Part shown: positions 48,116-60,875 of the stretch, piece by piece
Layout of the letters: each line of letters opens with the position of its first letter
How positions within the stretch are numbered: the stretch's first letter is position 1
Assembly (NCBI GenBank): GCA_028751875.1
Contig: CM054154.1
Location: 59,508,820-59,572,819 of the forward strand
From: Rapana venosa
Lineage: Eukaryota; Mollusca; Gastropoda; Neogastropoda; Muricidae
DNA length: 64,000 nucleotides
Reading direction: 5' to 3'
The notes under the pieces: model-generated
Databases searched by the model: none
What the model saw: the letters and a program-made list of their open reading frames with translations, nothing else
What the model was told of the DNA's origin: nothing
Made by a program: the position numbers and the translations under genes

Positions 48116-50572
48116 GGAGAGGACGTCAGAATGAGGGGGAGGCCAGATGACGTGGAAGCACCGCTGCCATTCGCTGGTGAATACCCCGACATGTGTTTCC
48201 TCTTCTGGTTTTGGGGCGTGAATTCCAAGTTCACCACACACACACACACACACACACATTTTGCATGTTCGTAAATCCACGCGAGAAGAAGAGCTTTCCA
48301 AGTCCTGTTTACACAGTGAATTTGCAGTGGAGTGACCAAATGCTGGGCAGTGGTGGTGGGGGCGGTTTTGAGTTCAATGAATCACTGCAATTGTGCACGC
48401 TTGCGGCAAGGGCACATTACAAAGTCACAAAGACCAACACAATCTGGTAAACACAAATCATCAATATTTTTGAAAAAATTATATGTATATATGTGTGCAA
48501 AAATCTTAACCATCGCGGTGCTTGCGCGAGATTTTAGGCAAGCCTACACACTCACTACAGAGGAGGATAAGAGTAATACAATATAAATATTGTTTTTGGA
48601 GATCTTTGGAGTTTTACATGGGTGGCATGTGATTTATTTTTTCTAAATGTGAGTTTCTTGATATTAAACGCTTGAGTAGCTACGATAAAAACAAATTTAT
48701 TGAAGGTGTGTGGGGTTTTTTTTAATTTAAAAAAAAATTTTATATTTTTATTTTACATCCCATCCCCATGTGTATGCAGTTTTTTTGAAATTTTGGCATC
48801 CACTCCTATTGGCCCACAGTGGAGCCTACTCTTCTGAAAAGCAGAAGGTTTTATCAGTGCTGCAAGATGTCCACAGCGTGCGTCACACACACAACACAGG
48901 GACCTTGGTTGATTATAGGTGTGTATGTGGTGTGTTCTGGTGTCTGTTCACTTACAGTGATATTATACGAGATAGGTTGGAAGGGGTCATTGAATGAGGT
49001 GAGGGCTTTAAGAAAAAGAGATGCATGTTTGTCTTTATGTACATTCAAAAATACTGATTCTCAAACCTTATAAACAATCAATTAAGCTGCAAAAAACATG
49101 GCCAAAGAAACCAAATAATAACAACAACACAAGAACAACTACAACTAACTCTTAAAAATAAACAACTACTCGTAAAAGCTGCCCCGAATAAAGCAAAAAT
49201 GATATCGCGACAGTAAAGGTGTTACAATTCCACAGTCTTCACAAAAATGAGAATACGGCGACTGGCATCCAGAGACCATGCTATCTCACACAAATAAACT
49301 TTGGAATGGTTACAACTTGTGCAGATACTTATCTTGAATATTAGTTTAGAACTTTCAAAAAAACCTGACACTGATATAAAATACATGAACATTGACATTT
49401 TTTCACCAGCATATCCATTGTATAGTTTACGAGGAGGAGCCGAATTTTGTCGAGATGCGGCTCGCGTGGCATGTACACACACACAGGTCTATGCGGATGA
49501 ACAAAAAACAAATTTTCTGTACAGATTTTCGAAAGCCATACTGGGTACAAAGAATGTTCTCAATATCCATAACAAGCATGTATGCTGGGGAATAACCAGC
49601 ATCTTCCTGTTTCTTTTTTAAAACATGTTTCCCACAAACTTATTGAAGTAGCAAAAGTGCACACACACACACACAAGAAGAGAAAGAGGCGAATATCTAA
49701 TACAGATGAACAGCAGACATGGTTTTGCTCGCCTTTTTAGCTCTTTGGTCAACTTTATCATTGAAATAAATACCACAGTGAGACATGGAACCTACAGCAG
49801 TAACAAGCAAACCCTTCAGAATTAGACAGATGCACCAACAAAATAATTTCAGTTAAAGAGGATGTTGCCTGTCAACACTGACACCATAACTAACAGACGC
49901 CAAGCAACTTCAGAAGCACGAAGGAACAAAGATCTGTGAAATAAATATGAGGCAAGCTAGCAGAAAGTCAAAAGGGCCATCACAATAGCAGTGAGTTCAA
50001 GCCAGTAAAGACGAATGTCTTCGGGCCCCATACACTCATACTCACTCACACTACTCACACACACCACACAAAGCGGGAATGATGCAATGCTGCCCCTGCT
50101 TCTTCCTGTTCACCACACACCACACACACACACACAGTAATATCTTAAGACATCGACAAGGATAATGTGTTTTCTAGGTCGCGCTTTATATAGAGCCTAG
50201 AATAAATCCATTGTCTTACCTATATTTGTTGATTTATTAAATTAAAAGGAAGAGGTTGACACATATCAAAAAGGTGGATATGGTAAGGTGTGACAAATTT
50301 GGGTATAGGGGTTTAACAGCGGTCTCTGTGTGTGTCGTGTGTGTGTGTGTTCGTGGTGTGTGTGTGTTTGTGTGTGTTGTGTGTGTGTCGTTGTTGATAG
50401 CAAGATAAAACTAAAAGAAAACTGCAAAGCATTTAACATGAATGTAACAGGTGATGCTATCTTTTTCTTCTTGAATGCCATACATGCCACCCGCATAATA
50501 TACTATATATCTAATACACTATACTATAATAATATTAATATATCATATATCATTAAATATATCAACTTGAAT
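48116..50572. other. Apparently unique DNA between the two copies
   Basis: No gene identified. Contains (CA)n at 48,234-48,258, 49,660-49,675 and 50,045-50,140, and (GT)n at 50,326-50,392. The plus-strand frame at 48,193-48,450 ends with a varied stretch (VNLQWSDQML, then LCTLAARAHYKVTKTNTIW) followed by GGTAAAC, which could be an exon with a splice donor, but I cannot assign a family. The sequence is of better quality than the left arm. Confidence 0.45.
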
Positions 50573-50609
50573 AGATAGATAGACACGATAGATAATAAGA
50601 TAGATACTT
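50573..50609 (+). repeat. (TAGA)n tail of LINE-C
   Basis: ATAGATAGATAGACACGATA followed by further GATA units. On the minus strand this directly follows the LINE-C C-terminus, as a TATC repeat tail. Confidence 0.7.
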
Positions 50610-51175
50610 ACTGTTACTTGGCCCATCACTCCCCCTGGATCATAGCTGCCGACAACAGTCCGCCAGAGTCCTCTGTCCTGGGCTATTCCTCTCCAGCTGT
50701 CTCCAGGATAACCCTTCTTCTGGTTTCTGCTCAAGTCACGTCCGCCAAGGTGTTTCTTGGCCTTCCTCTTTTTCGTTTTCCCACTGGGGTTCCATGATAG
50801 TGACTGCCTTGTGATGTTGCTGCTGCCTTTCTCAGGGTGGTGCCGCGAACCATCCCCATCTCCTGTGCCGGATTTCATTCTTGGCTGGCAGCTGGTTGGT
50901 ACGTTGCCACAGGTCTGCTACACACACGGACTGGTGTCGGTGCCAGTGATCTGGAGGACTTCGTCTCAGGGCAGCTTTGATGAAGTCCTGCCACTTTCTT
51001 GATGGTGTCTTTGTTGTCCCTCCATGTCTCCGCTCCATACAGTAGGGACTGACTTGACGTTAGGAGTTGAACAGCCTGATCTTTGTGCGGGTCGACCATC
51101 CACCTCGCGAGCTCCAATGTTCTTCGAGCTGCCAAGTATGCGGCCCGTGCTTGCCAATATCTGGCGCTGGACATT
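50610..51175 (-). mobile_element. LINE-C, 5'-truncated C-terminal fragment
   Basis: On the minus strand the frames read, in order: NVKSV then LLYGAETWRDNKDTIKKV (YGAETW at 51,039-51,022), a LRRILQ-like segment, VADLWQRTNQLPAKNEIRHR with RWGWF, then NITRQSLSWNP (50,818-50,786), GKTKKRKAKKH, and IAQDRGLWRTVV (50,686-50,651). This is the standard end of a widespread animal LINE ORF2: NVKSVLLYGAETW, DLWERT..., RRRWRWIGH, ITRQALTWNPQGKRKRGRP, AQDR..WR.LV. Frames change about three times. The fragment begins abruptly at 51,175 next to an A/T tract, as expected of 5' truncation during insertion. It is a different family from LINE-A and LINE-B. Confidence 0.85.
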
Positions 51176-51473
51176 TATTTTTTTTTTATTTTATTTCATT
51201 CTTTTTATTATCGAGGATAATTGGAATAGAGGCACTTATGTGCCTTTTTACATCAGTCCCTGTGTGTATGCTCGCTTTGCGTAAATTTCGCATGTGTTTT
51301 CCCACTGCACACAATGTGCGAGCCCTACATTTGGAAAAGCGGAACAGATTTAACGTGTCTGTGCGTGCATGCGAACTGTGTACCCGTGCAATGCCTGCCT
51401 TGCGCCCAGCACCGGCACACAACACAGGCTCGTGCGAGAGTTGGCACTCGTGATATTGTGTTCTCAAAGTGCG
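51176..51473. other. Spacer left of copy 2
   Basis: T-rich start, then CpG-containing non-coding DNA. A string near 51,324 resembles the SINE-like repeat at 30.75 kb. It does not match the sequence left of copy 1. Confidence 0.55.
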
Positions 51474-54400
51474 TTCAGCTTGATAAATTGTCATGCACAC
51501 GCACAATGTCATAGGAGTAAAGAAAGTCAGAGGAGGTAGAAAACCTTTCAAAGAATTCAAAATCAACAGCTGTTTAGCTCCTGTAGAATCCAACAACAAG
51601 AGGGTTATGTATTTCCCTTCCCAAGAAAATTGTGTGTGGTTGATGCTGCTCTTATTACAAATGTTTAAGCTGCTAGTTCTCGATAGTCACCTAAGGGTAA
51701 GAATTCTGGGCTGTATGATGTATTTCCTTATTTGATGCATGACTAGGCACACACGCCAATGCAATTTTACACTGCCGCTTCACATCTACCACTTTTCAAA
51801 TCTCTTTTTTTAATAAATACTTTGTGTGCACACTGAAAAACACTTCTTAGTCATGATGATATTTAGATAGTACAAGTGCAAATGAAAGGTGGATTTGCCC
51901 TTATACAACATTCGCCATATCTTACAGAGAAACTCTCTCGTAGTATTTCGAAAATTCATACACAGATTTAAAGAGACAATAACTACTGAAGTACACATAA
52001 TGCTGTACAGTTACATTGTTCCCCAAGAGCATGTCATATTTGCCAAACGTATTCATATGGATGTCATACTTTGTTTCTGCACCCCAAGATGTGTGTCCTA
52101 CCTACATGTGTCGTGCTGCTGTCCCCTCTTTGTCACAAATACAGGTAACATTTGCAGTGACATCCTGCTGTTAGTCTGCAACTAACCCTACACATGCACA
52201 ATATACGTATTTAATTAAAAAAAAAAAAGTGTTGGCCCTGCTGAATGCTGTCATCCATGCATCCCACCCGTCATGGTAATCCAATTGAACATTCACCCTG
52301 TCACAAATTACTGTCACCAAGTTCTACATTTTTTCTGATGGAAAGTATTCAAACATATTGGAAAACGCCGACGTTTGGAACCTAATGCACATATATAATC
52401 TACATTATTTTACAAATATATCTGCTCATGCCTACTCTTTTCTAAAAACACACTAGTGTGTCCTTCACCAATAGCCAGTTAGTACATGCCTGTCCACATT
52501 GCAGGTGTCTCACAGTCCAGTGTCGCGTCACAGGTGTGCTGGTTGCCTTCTCCAGGTCGAAAATACTGGTTAATTTTGAGAAATCTGGTTTTCGTCATAA
52601 TATTACTGTTCCTTGACTCAGAAAATCCTTAAATCAGGTAGACACACCAGTAAGCCTTGGCAAACACTTGAATACCCATCAATGAATCAAATACGACAGG
52701 AATTCCTAATTTCCTCAGGTATTGTGTTCTGTCCATAATGTATCTATGACTAAACCTTTCAATGGCGATCTTTGCCTGGCATAATTGTTAGTTTCATCTG
52801 CTACAATTTGAAAAAATGTTGGGCACAAACAAACAAAGTAATCTAAGGACTAGGGCATTCAGTGGAGAGTTTTCGCCGGCCCAGTCAACAGCGTGAAATC
52901 TTGCACGTGCAAGGCACTGTGCGCCCGCGCCTTGTCGCTGCTATGAAGCCCACGGAATGTTATTTCTCAGCATCACTTCCGACTCACTACCTTCTCCTAT
53001 TTCATCTCCTTCTTCTAAATCTCCTTCATAAATCAGATTCAACATCCTACATTACTCCTTTCCAATGTTTCACACTTGAACAAAATACCTTCAATTTCCA
53101 CTTCAGTAATTCCTCCTTAAATCGTAATCCTCAATCTTGCTGCCATTTTTAGCTACAAGAAAGCGTGGGAAAAACAACAGCCAGTCACTGGCCAATTTCT
53201 TGAGAACGGGCGCGAGGCTGTGTAGTACTGAATTTGTGCCCCATTCCTTTCTTATTTAATCAGACCCTCAGTGAATGTTGATTCATAGTTGCCGTGTCAC
53301 TCAGTAGAGCTTAGTGCGCGAAATTCCCACTAGGCTGAAATGACGTCATGTGGCTACGAGGTTATAAATATATGCGGGATGCGGGCGCGAGTGCAGCGGA
53401 TGGGCCTCGGTGGTAAATCTCTATATCTCTCTATATATCTCCTATATATATCTATAAAGGGTGGACATCCCCCCCAAAATCTGCCATTTCATTTCAGGAA
53501 ACATTTATCGATTTTTCTTGACACTTATCAGAATACAATCAAGTGAAAGTTTCCAAGTTAATTATGATGTAAAGAAACCACCCCAGAAATTTGACAGTTT
53601 GTCTGTATCAACTATTTTTCACCATTAATCTAAAAACAGGCGCAAATTACTTGGATTACTGCCTGCATTAAAGAGCATCACATTTGTTTTGTTCTGTTGA
53701 CAGTGACAAAACTATCAAGATCAGAATATTTTGGTGTTTCTTTGAGAGTTGTCTTTTTTTAAAGTGACTTATCCATCCACATACAGATGTATCAGCATAT
53801 TGAGCCAGAATGACACGACTGGAAAAGTACAGTGGCGGGCGAGCATCTTGATTATCAGATATTTAGATTTAGCAAAAGGTTTTAAACAGAACCTTGGTGG
53901 AATTCTCCTATAATCCATATCTTTGGAAAAGAATAAGCTGACTCCAACCTACTCGATTGGTGCTGTGTTTATTCTGTTTGTGTGTGTGTGTGTGTGTGCG
54001 TGTGTGTGTGTGGTGTGTGTGTTGTGTGTGCTGGTGTTTTAGCGAAGATAACAAGACAGGCAGACAGGCAGAGACTTATAATTTTGGCGGGGTACTCCGG
54101 CCTACAAATGCAAAGTATGGTACTCATTGTCTGTGTGTGTGGCGGTGGGGTGGGGGTCATGGCAGGAGGAGGGATAGACAATGATTCAAGCATGTTTACT
54201 CTACTTTTGACTTTGTATAGACTGACAGTGTAACTGAAATATGAATAAGCTTCTGAGAGGTAAAAAAACAACCAAAACCCAGCACACACACGGACACAGT
54301 AAAACATTCTCTCCTCTCTCTTCTCCCTCTCTCTCTCTCTCTTCTCTCCTCTCTCTCATCACTCATCATCCTCTCTCGTCTCTCTCTCCACTCCCTCTCT

Positions 54401-57400
54401 CTACCTCTCCCTCTCTCTCTCTCTCTCTCTCTCCTCGACTCGCTTCCTGCTTGGCTGCCAGCAAGACGCTTTTGTGTGAGCTTGAGTTGTGAAGTGGTTC
54501 TTGTTTTCTCCTTTGTGCCTCAAAATGGCCAGTCACAGACTCCCGTGAGTTGGGAATGCTATGCTGCGAACTGCACTTCTCAAGAGACAGACACACATGC
54601 TTCCTTCAAAGCTGGACGGCAGAGGTGACCAGACTGTTGTTATTTGCGATTCACAAACCCAAATCGTGGAAAGACATTTTCCCTGTGGTCTTCACCCTAA
54701 GTCAAAGGGCATAACGCATAAAAAGTTTAAGCCAGGGTATGCCCGTGACAGAAAATGAGAAAGGTAAGGCTACCGAGCTTAAAGGGGATGAAAAAGTGAA
54801 GAACAGTTGCAGAGTCCCTCCGGTTTAGTTTGTGTAACTAAACGCCCCTGTCAAGTTGGTGAGCGTGCGATGCGAGAGAGCCGTGGTGCGAGTGATTGGT
54901 GTCTATAAATGGATTGGGTGTTTGGTTTTTTTTTTGGGCACTCAAATGATTAAAATTAGCATTTTTGTATAAGAAAATGATTGGTAAAACAAATTGAATT
55001 TGAATAAGATTGGTGTAAGGAAGAGGGTGGAATAGATAGTAATGTGATCGGGTTGGGGGGTAGGAGTGGAATTGAGATAGTATGTGATTGCCATGAATTG
55101 AGTGGAGAAAGCAGTGTGAAGAGGGTGTGGGAGAGAGAAAAAGTGGACAGGGAGGAAGAAGTCTGTGTGCTGGTTCTGAATGTTGAGGGTGGGCAAGAAT
55201 ATTCAGGTGAATGTACTGGAAGCGCATATGTGTGAGAGGTCAAAATATGACCAGGAAATTATGAACAGCTTAAAAGAGGTTCCGTGACCCAGCTTAAAAA
55301 TAACATGGACCAACTCTGGCGTGATCTAAGAGAAATGAAAACATCTGGCCAGACGGCTGGAGACCAGTTTGTTTTGTAGAATGTATCATAGTTTTACTAC
55401 TCTTAGTAATGACTGAGTAACAGCTGAAGTTGTTTCATAGAGAACAGGTTGTCTAGAAAAGCATAAAACAACAATTGAATTGAGATAGTTTGTATCAACA
55501 GGTATATTTATACATACTATTCAATTATTACAAACCCAGGTTTGTGGATTTCCAGGCCATGTTGTCTATTTGGGCTGTTGTTGACTGTATTTTTTCAATT
55601 TTTGTGTGTTTGTGCCCAGTCCCTACCCCTCTGTCCCCCTTGTGAATGGCGTAAAGCTTATCACAAAAAATAATTGTCAATGTCTTCTCTCCACTCATCT
55701 CGTCTCTCTCTCTCTCTCTCTCTCACATCGTCACTCCTCTCTCTCCCTCTCTCTCACTCCCTCTCTCTCTCAGCTCTCTGTTACTTCTGCACTAGTGACC
55801 GACTGAATGTTAAAAATCCTGGCAATTTTTGCATAGTCTGTGTTGTATATGATGCTTATGAATATGCTATTGGTTTATCTGAAAATGGCAGTAACAGCGA
55901 CATAAACAACATATTTACAGTATTGTGATCTAACACCGAACAGGACATGTTGAAACCTTGGGCATAAGTACTATTCATGTCCCTCGATCTAGACTACTAC
56001 GTGATACACTGCATTTAACGTAAAAGTGAGAGTTGCAAGATACTGTTGATATCTGGGCTTTGTACACTGCATTGTACCTAAAACGTGAGAGTTGTGAGAA
56101 CTGTAGCTATCTGGGGTTGTGTAAGCTGGCTGCTCAAAACAGGAAAAACCCGACTCTTTAGTTGGTGGCTGGAACTTTCACCTCCGGAAACCTAAATACC
56201 CATCCCATCTGGCTGCTATCTAGGCACCGCGCGGATCAGGGGTCCAAGACCAGCATCTCGCGGTGCCAGCACACATTCCTTCTTGCTGTCTTTTAAGCGA
56301 CTGGCGAATTTTTATTTGAAAGGCTTATTTATCATTCGCTGCTTGATGTCCTACTTGTTTTTTACAGTACTCATACTTTAGTGAACAAACTTTAATACCT
56401 GCTTTACTTGTTTGTGTGACGGTTGTACAGCTTACTTTGGTAACTAATTTAAACTTTTTTTTTTACAACACAGTGTTTCCCAAGAAACGAAGGGCTGAGT
56501 GATTGTGGTGTTTTCTCTGTGGTGTTGTGTGTGTGTGTGTGTGTGGTGTGTGGTGTGTGTGTGGTGTGTGTGTGTGTGTGTGTAAGTAAGTAAGTAAGTT
56601 AAGTAAGACTTCAATTTTAACGTCTTTCCACTTAAGTGATATCAGACAACCCTAAAATAGGAGACTGAATAAGAGAGAGAGAGAGAGGAGAAGCTGACTG
56701 GGGGGGGGGGGGGAGGAGAGAGAGAAGGGGGGGAGGAGATCTACATTTGTGTGAGTGCATCCCTGCATGCATCCGTGTGTGTGTGTTATTGTGTGTGTGT
56801 GTGCGGGGATGTTGAATGTGCGAGCATGCGTGGGCCCGCGAGTGTGTGTGGTCGTGCACAACGAGTGTGCGTGCGGTATGCGTATGTGCCCATGAATGCA
56901 TGTGTGAACGAGTGTGTGTGTTGTGAGTGCGTTTGTTGTGATTGGCCACAGCACCTACATTTGCCAGGTGCTTCCTGGCTGTGTGTCAGTTTTCAAGTTG
57001 TTAGTTTTCTCAGAACATGTGTGCCGTGCGCATCTTCTTGAAGTTACATGAGTGTGGTTGCACAACGCACTCGTGTAGAGTGTGCGTGCACGTGTAATGT
57101 GTGGAGTATAGGGTAAGCATACATGTATTTATGGCCCATTTTGTGTGTGTGTGTATGTTTGTCTGCTTGTGTGGGTGTATGTTTGTGTGTGGCATTGCAC
57201 TCTTGTGTGTGTTTTATTTCTTTTGCTTATTCTTTTATTTCAAAGGATAATGTAATAAGCACTCATGTGCTTTTTTATTTAAAATCTAGTTCCCATTGTA
57301 ATATGCAGTTTTGATAAATTTGTCCATACCGTTTTGTGTGTTTGCCTTCTTCTTCTTCTGCTTTTTTTTGGGTGTTTGATTGAGATGTCAAAGTGTTAGG

Positions 57401-58782
57401 CCTGTGTGCAATTTGTTTTTTTTACACAACACAGGACTGATAATATATAAACCTTTGATCACAACAATTTCTTAACAGGAATCAGAAAATGCATTTTGTA
57501 TAGTATCAGAAACATCAGAAATAAAAACCTGAGAGCCATATGTGAGGTATCACTGTCTGATGACAGTGTAGATACTGACATCTGTTTTCTAGTGTGTTCT
57601 GGCTATAATTATGAGCTGTACGGCAATTGGTTCATGAACAAACCTTTACTGTAGCAAGGATTCCGCTAAAAGCTGATAAACAGTAGACCTGTGTACGTGC
57701 TGTAACGCCTGACCACAGGAGTGTTTTATAGAGAATCAGATAGCTGACACTAATGACTGCGGCAGACCTCTCCCCACACTCTCCATCACCCAGCCTCTCA
57801 CACCGCTTGGCCGCGCGCTGTAGCCTGCCTAAGATGTGTTTAATATCAGCCCTCGGTTTTCCCCTGGGGGGGGCCAACAGGGACAAATGTCCACAGCCCC
57901 CCAAAAGGTTAGTCCAGCATGCAGACATATTCCCAATGTTTTCTCTATGTTCATTGTTATATAATAAAATCAAATGCTTTTTTTAGAAAGAGTTTAGAAT
58001 GTCCCTGTTTTTTTGTTATTGTGTTTCTTCTGCACACTCCTGTTATCTTCATGTCTGTTGAACTTGCTGTCACAAATCAACCAGTATGAAATTGAAAGAA
58101 AGTACATGGAGTTTGAGTCAAAAGAAAGCTCATTTAAAGGCTCATCTTAAAAGAGTGCTTTGCCTTGTCGTTTTTAAACAATCACTGTGCAAGAGGATGT
58201 GTGAAAACACAGGGTAATTTACCATGCTGACAAGGCTATAGCTGCAACCCCTATGCCGACGCCGCCTTTTTTCCTTTTGCCCTGTTTAATTTTTATATCC
58301 ACGCGCTGCCAGCTGCTGCCTTCATGAACTTTGGCTGGGAAACTAAATGGAGTGAAATGCGAAGCAGTGGTAAGAGCACGCCAATGATGAACACAGGTGC
58401 ATGAAATGTACTTTTTATTTGATACCAGAAGTTGGTGGCTACTGAAAACAAACTTTGCTTTGACTTGAGGTAATGGTCGCATCAAAAGAAAGAGAACACC
58501 CGAGCACAGAGAAGTGTTGGGTAAAAGACAGCACACTAGATCCAAAACAATGGACTCTGTTGCTTCAGAACTGAATTGAAGGGGGCTTTTCAAGGTCAGC
58601 AGACAGTTGGGGAGTTGTGGTGGAAAAACAATAAGTGATTGTGAACCAAACGTATACAAGTAATGATTCAATCAGGCAAAAAATGTGAACATGTTTTTCT
58701 GTCACTTGAAATTGTGAGCAGGGGAAACATCAAGACCAGAGTGTTAGGATGCGGGTGTTGAGAGTCAAGATGACAAGGAGAG
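51474..58782 (+). repeat. Clean 7,309-bp direct duplicate, copy 2
   Basis: Counterpart of 35,090-42,398, same orientation, offset 16,384, with every microsatellite, short frame and motif repeated. No gene recognised. Microsatellites lie at 53,979-54,034, 54,305-54,434, 55,696-55,774 and 56,525-56,944. Since the microsatellites, which mutate fastest, are also the same length, the two copies are either extremely recent or are the same reads placed twice. Confidence 0.95.
53341..53370 (+). promoter_or_regulatory. Candidate core promoter: CRE plus TATA box (copy 2)
   Basis: Same TGACGTCA and TATAAATA pair as in copy 1, shifted by 16,384. It adds no independent evidence because the copies are identical. 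Confidence 0.3.
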
Positions 58783-59423
58783 CATTGGGGGGTCAAATGG
58801 TGATGAGAGAGCTGATGAGGGTGACACTGGGGACTCTGAAATAGAGGTAGGTAACACTGATGGTCAGAAGTGAAACTCAAAGGAATTATGATAAAACTAA
58901 GTGATGCAGACATACCGTGTGATGCTTTACAAAATACAGAACAGTTCATAAAAAATATAAGTGATGATGAACAGAATGAGTCAGACAATACAGATAAAGA
59001 AGACTCGACAGGGCAAAATAAAAATTGACGTACAACCAGTAAGACAGACAGAAGACTTTCAGATAACACTGCTGACAAAACAAAAAAGGAGTAAACAGAA
59101 CACATCATACAGCGGGAAACTACGCTCAAGATGTGCTGCTTCCGCTCAAGACGGAGAAGCCAGACTGGCGCTAAGAATCTGAAAAGAGCTGGCAGCCAAA
59201 GCAGCATTCTTGATTCTTTTAGGAACCACAAGTTGAGGACCAGACGCCAAATAGAGAAAAGCCAATGCAAATCCAACATGGAAACACAGGAAAAACATCT
59301 GATACACAAGACACTAACGCATAGGGACAGGGCCCAGGCCACAGTACAAGAAAACAAAACAATACAAATCATAGGCATAGAATAGAATCAGTTGAAAAAA
59401 ATGTTAATAGCATGCAAGCTAAA

Positions 59424-60208
59424 CTCTTGAGTTATAATGTGAATGGTCTTTTTCAAACTGGAGAACAGTCACTTAAATTAATTTTCTTTATTTCCATGAC
59501 TTATTTGTTTAACAGAAACTTTCATTGCTAATGATTTTGAATCGTCTGTTTTCAGTGATTATCTTATATTTATAGAGAAAGAAAAAAAGCTGTCCCATCA
59601 TGGGAGGTACTCTGGGGGCTTGTAGTTATGTTTAAGAAAGAACATTTGGCAGGTTTTGTAGAACATATAAAGACAGACACAGAAAACATGGTAGTAATAA
59701 AAGTAATAAGGCCCCTATTTTCGACGGAAAAAGACATGTTTTTTTGTTTTTATCTTCCTCCATATAATTCTCCATACTGGAAATCTCAGGAGGGTGTTTA
59801 TGGTGTGGAATTATGGAGCAATGATTGTTGACCTATAGGAACCTTTGATGATTTCTTCATTTTGTTAAATGGAGACCTTAATGCAAGAACCAGTTCTAAA
59901 AATAATACCTTTAATGGGGATGATAATATCAGTGATACTAGAATTCCAAATGATAATAGGTTTCCAAGAAAAATCTCAAGATAGTCAGATAAATAATTTT
60001 GGTGAGCAGTTAATTGAGATATTAATATGTTTGATTGTGTATATTAAATGGACTCTTTGGTTAAAAATTTTTTGATGATAGTTGCACATATATTGCATCC
60101 TCAGGAGCAAGTACGTTGATTATTTTATTGTTTCTTGTGATTTGCTTTACGTGTCTTAACATTACATCACTCACAGTTGAAAGCCAGACAGAGTTGACCA
60201 TTTACCAT
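59424..60208 (+). pseudogene. LINE-B endonuclease domain (broken)
   Basis: An apurinic/apyrimidinic-type endonuclease, which nicks target DNA to prime reverse transcription. Seen across shifted frames: LLSYNVNGLF (59,424-59,453; conserved Asn), TETFIANDFE (from 59,512; catalytic Glu of the ET motif), GGLVVMFKKEHLAGF (near 59,610-59,655), FYLPPYNSPYW (from 59,748; Tyr-x-Pro-Pro), GDLNAR (59,871-59,888; metal/phosphate-binding Asp and Asn) and DHLP (60,197-60,208; the His of the SDH motif). All main catalytic positions are represented in order, at spacing normal for the family. At least four frame changes occur. Confidence 0.85.
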
Positions 60209-60875
60209 TGATCATGACGGTAGATGTTACAGACAATAGCAATACCCATACTATTTCCAGCACGGTTTGATAAAGCTGTTGTTTGTGAGAATTACATATG
60301 GAATTAGAATGGGGAAAAAGAGTTTGTAAAGATGCTAAAAAGCAAAGATATCCAAAACGGGCTTACCTTTGCTGCTATTACTTTAAATAGAGATTGAACA
60401 ATGCTCTAAGCCTCTTTGTGGAATGTCTAAAAGATTCTAGCAGATGCTGCTTAAAACCTTTTATGTAAATAAAAACAAAAAGTCAGAATGGTTTGATAAG
60501 GAATGTAGAAAGCCAAGAAAAGAGTAGGAGGAAATTAAATGTTTCAAAAAATCTAGAAGTGAAGAAGTTAGGAAAGAATATGTAGAGGCAAGAAAAAAGT
60601 ACAAAGCATTTTTAAGGAAAAAAAGGCAAGCATTCAGACATGAGAAATTGAATAAGTTAGTTAGAAAAGTGACAATCCATCACTCTTTTGGAAATATTTG
60701 AAAAGTATGGGATGGGGGGGGAAAGCAAAAAAAAAATACGGTATCATTTGGATGATTGGTTTGATCATTTTAAAAAAAGTTTTTCAAAACAGCAGGAGGG
60801 TAAGGGAAAACAGAGTGAAATAAATGTTGTTTTGACAGAGAAAGGGCCCATTTTTTAAAATAAGATATTCAGAAG
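60209..60875 (+). pseudogene. LINE-B linker between endonuclease and RT
   Basis: Frame-shifted, Lys/Asn/Glu-rich linker with pieces such as ECLKDSS, KSQNGL and a basic segment near 60,580-60,640. From 60,640 the sequence becomes homopolymer-rich (GGGGGG, AAAAAAAAA), showing quality falling inside the element. No separate domain is recognised. Confidence 0.6.

Noticed and set aside
35090..51473. The duplicated blocks as long terminal repeats of a giant retroelement
   Set aside because: At 7.3 kb they are far longer than usual LTRs, have no TG...CA ends that I can see, continue as homologous sequence beyond the right edge, and no integrase, protease or RNase H is found between them.
58668..59378. 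Minus-strand frame of 236 codons, Cys/Ser/Leu/Phe-rich
   Set aside because: It lies antisense to the LINE-B region before the endonuclease, and copy 1 does not keep it open in the same place. It is a shadow of A-rich plus-strand sequence.
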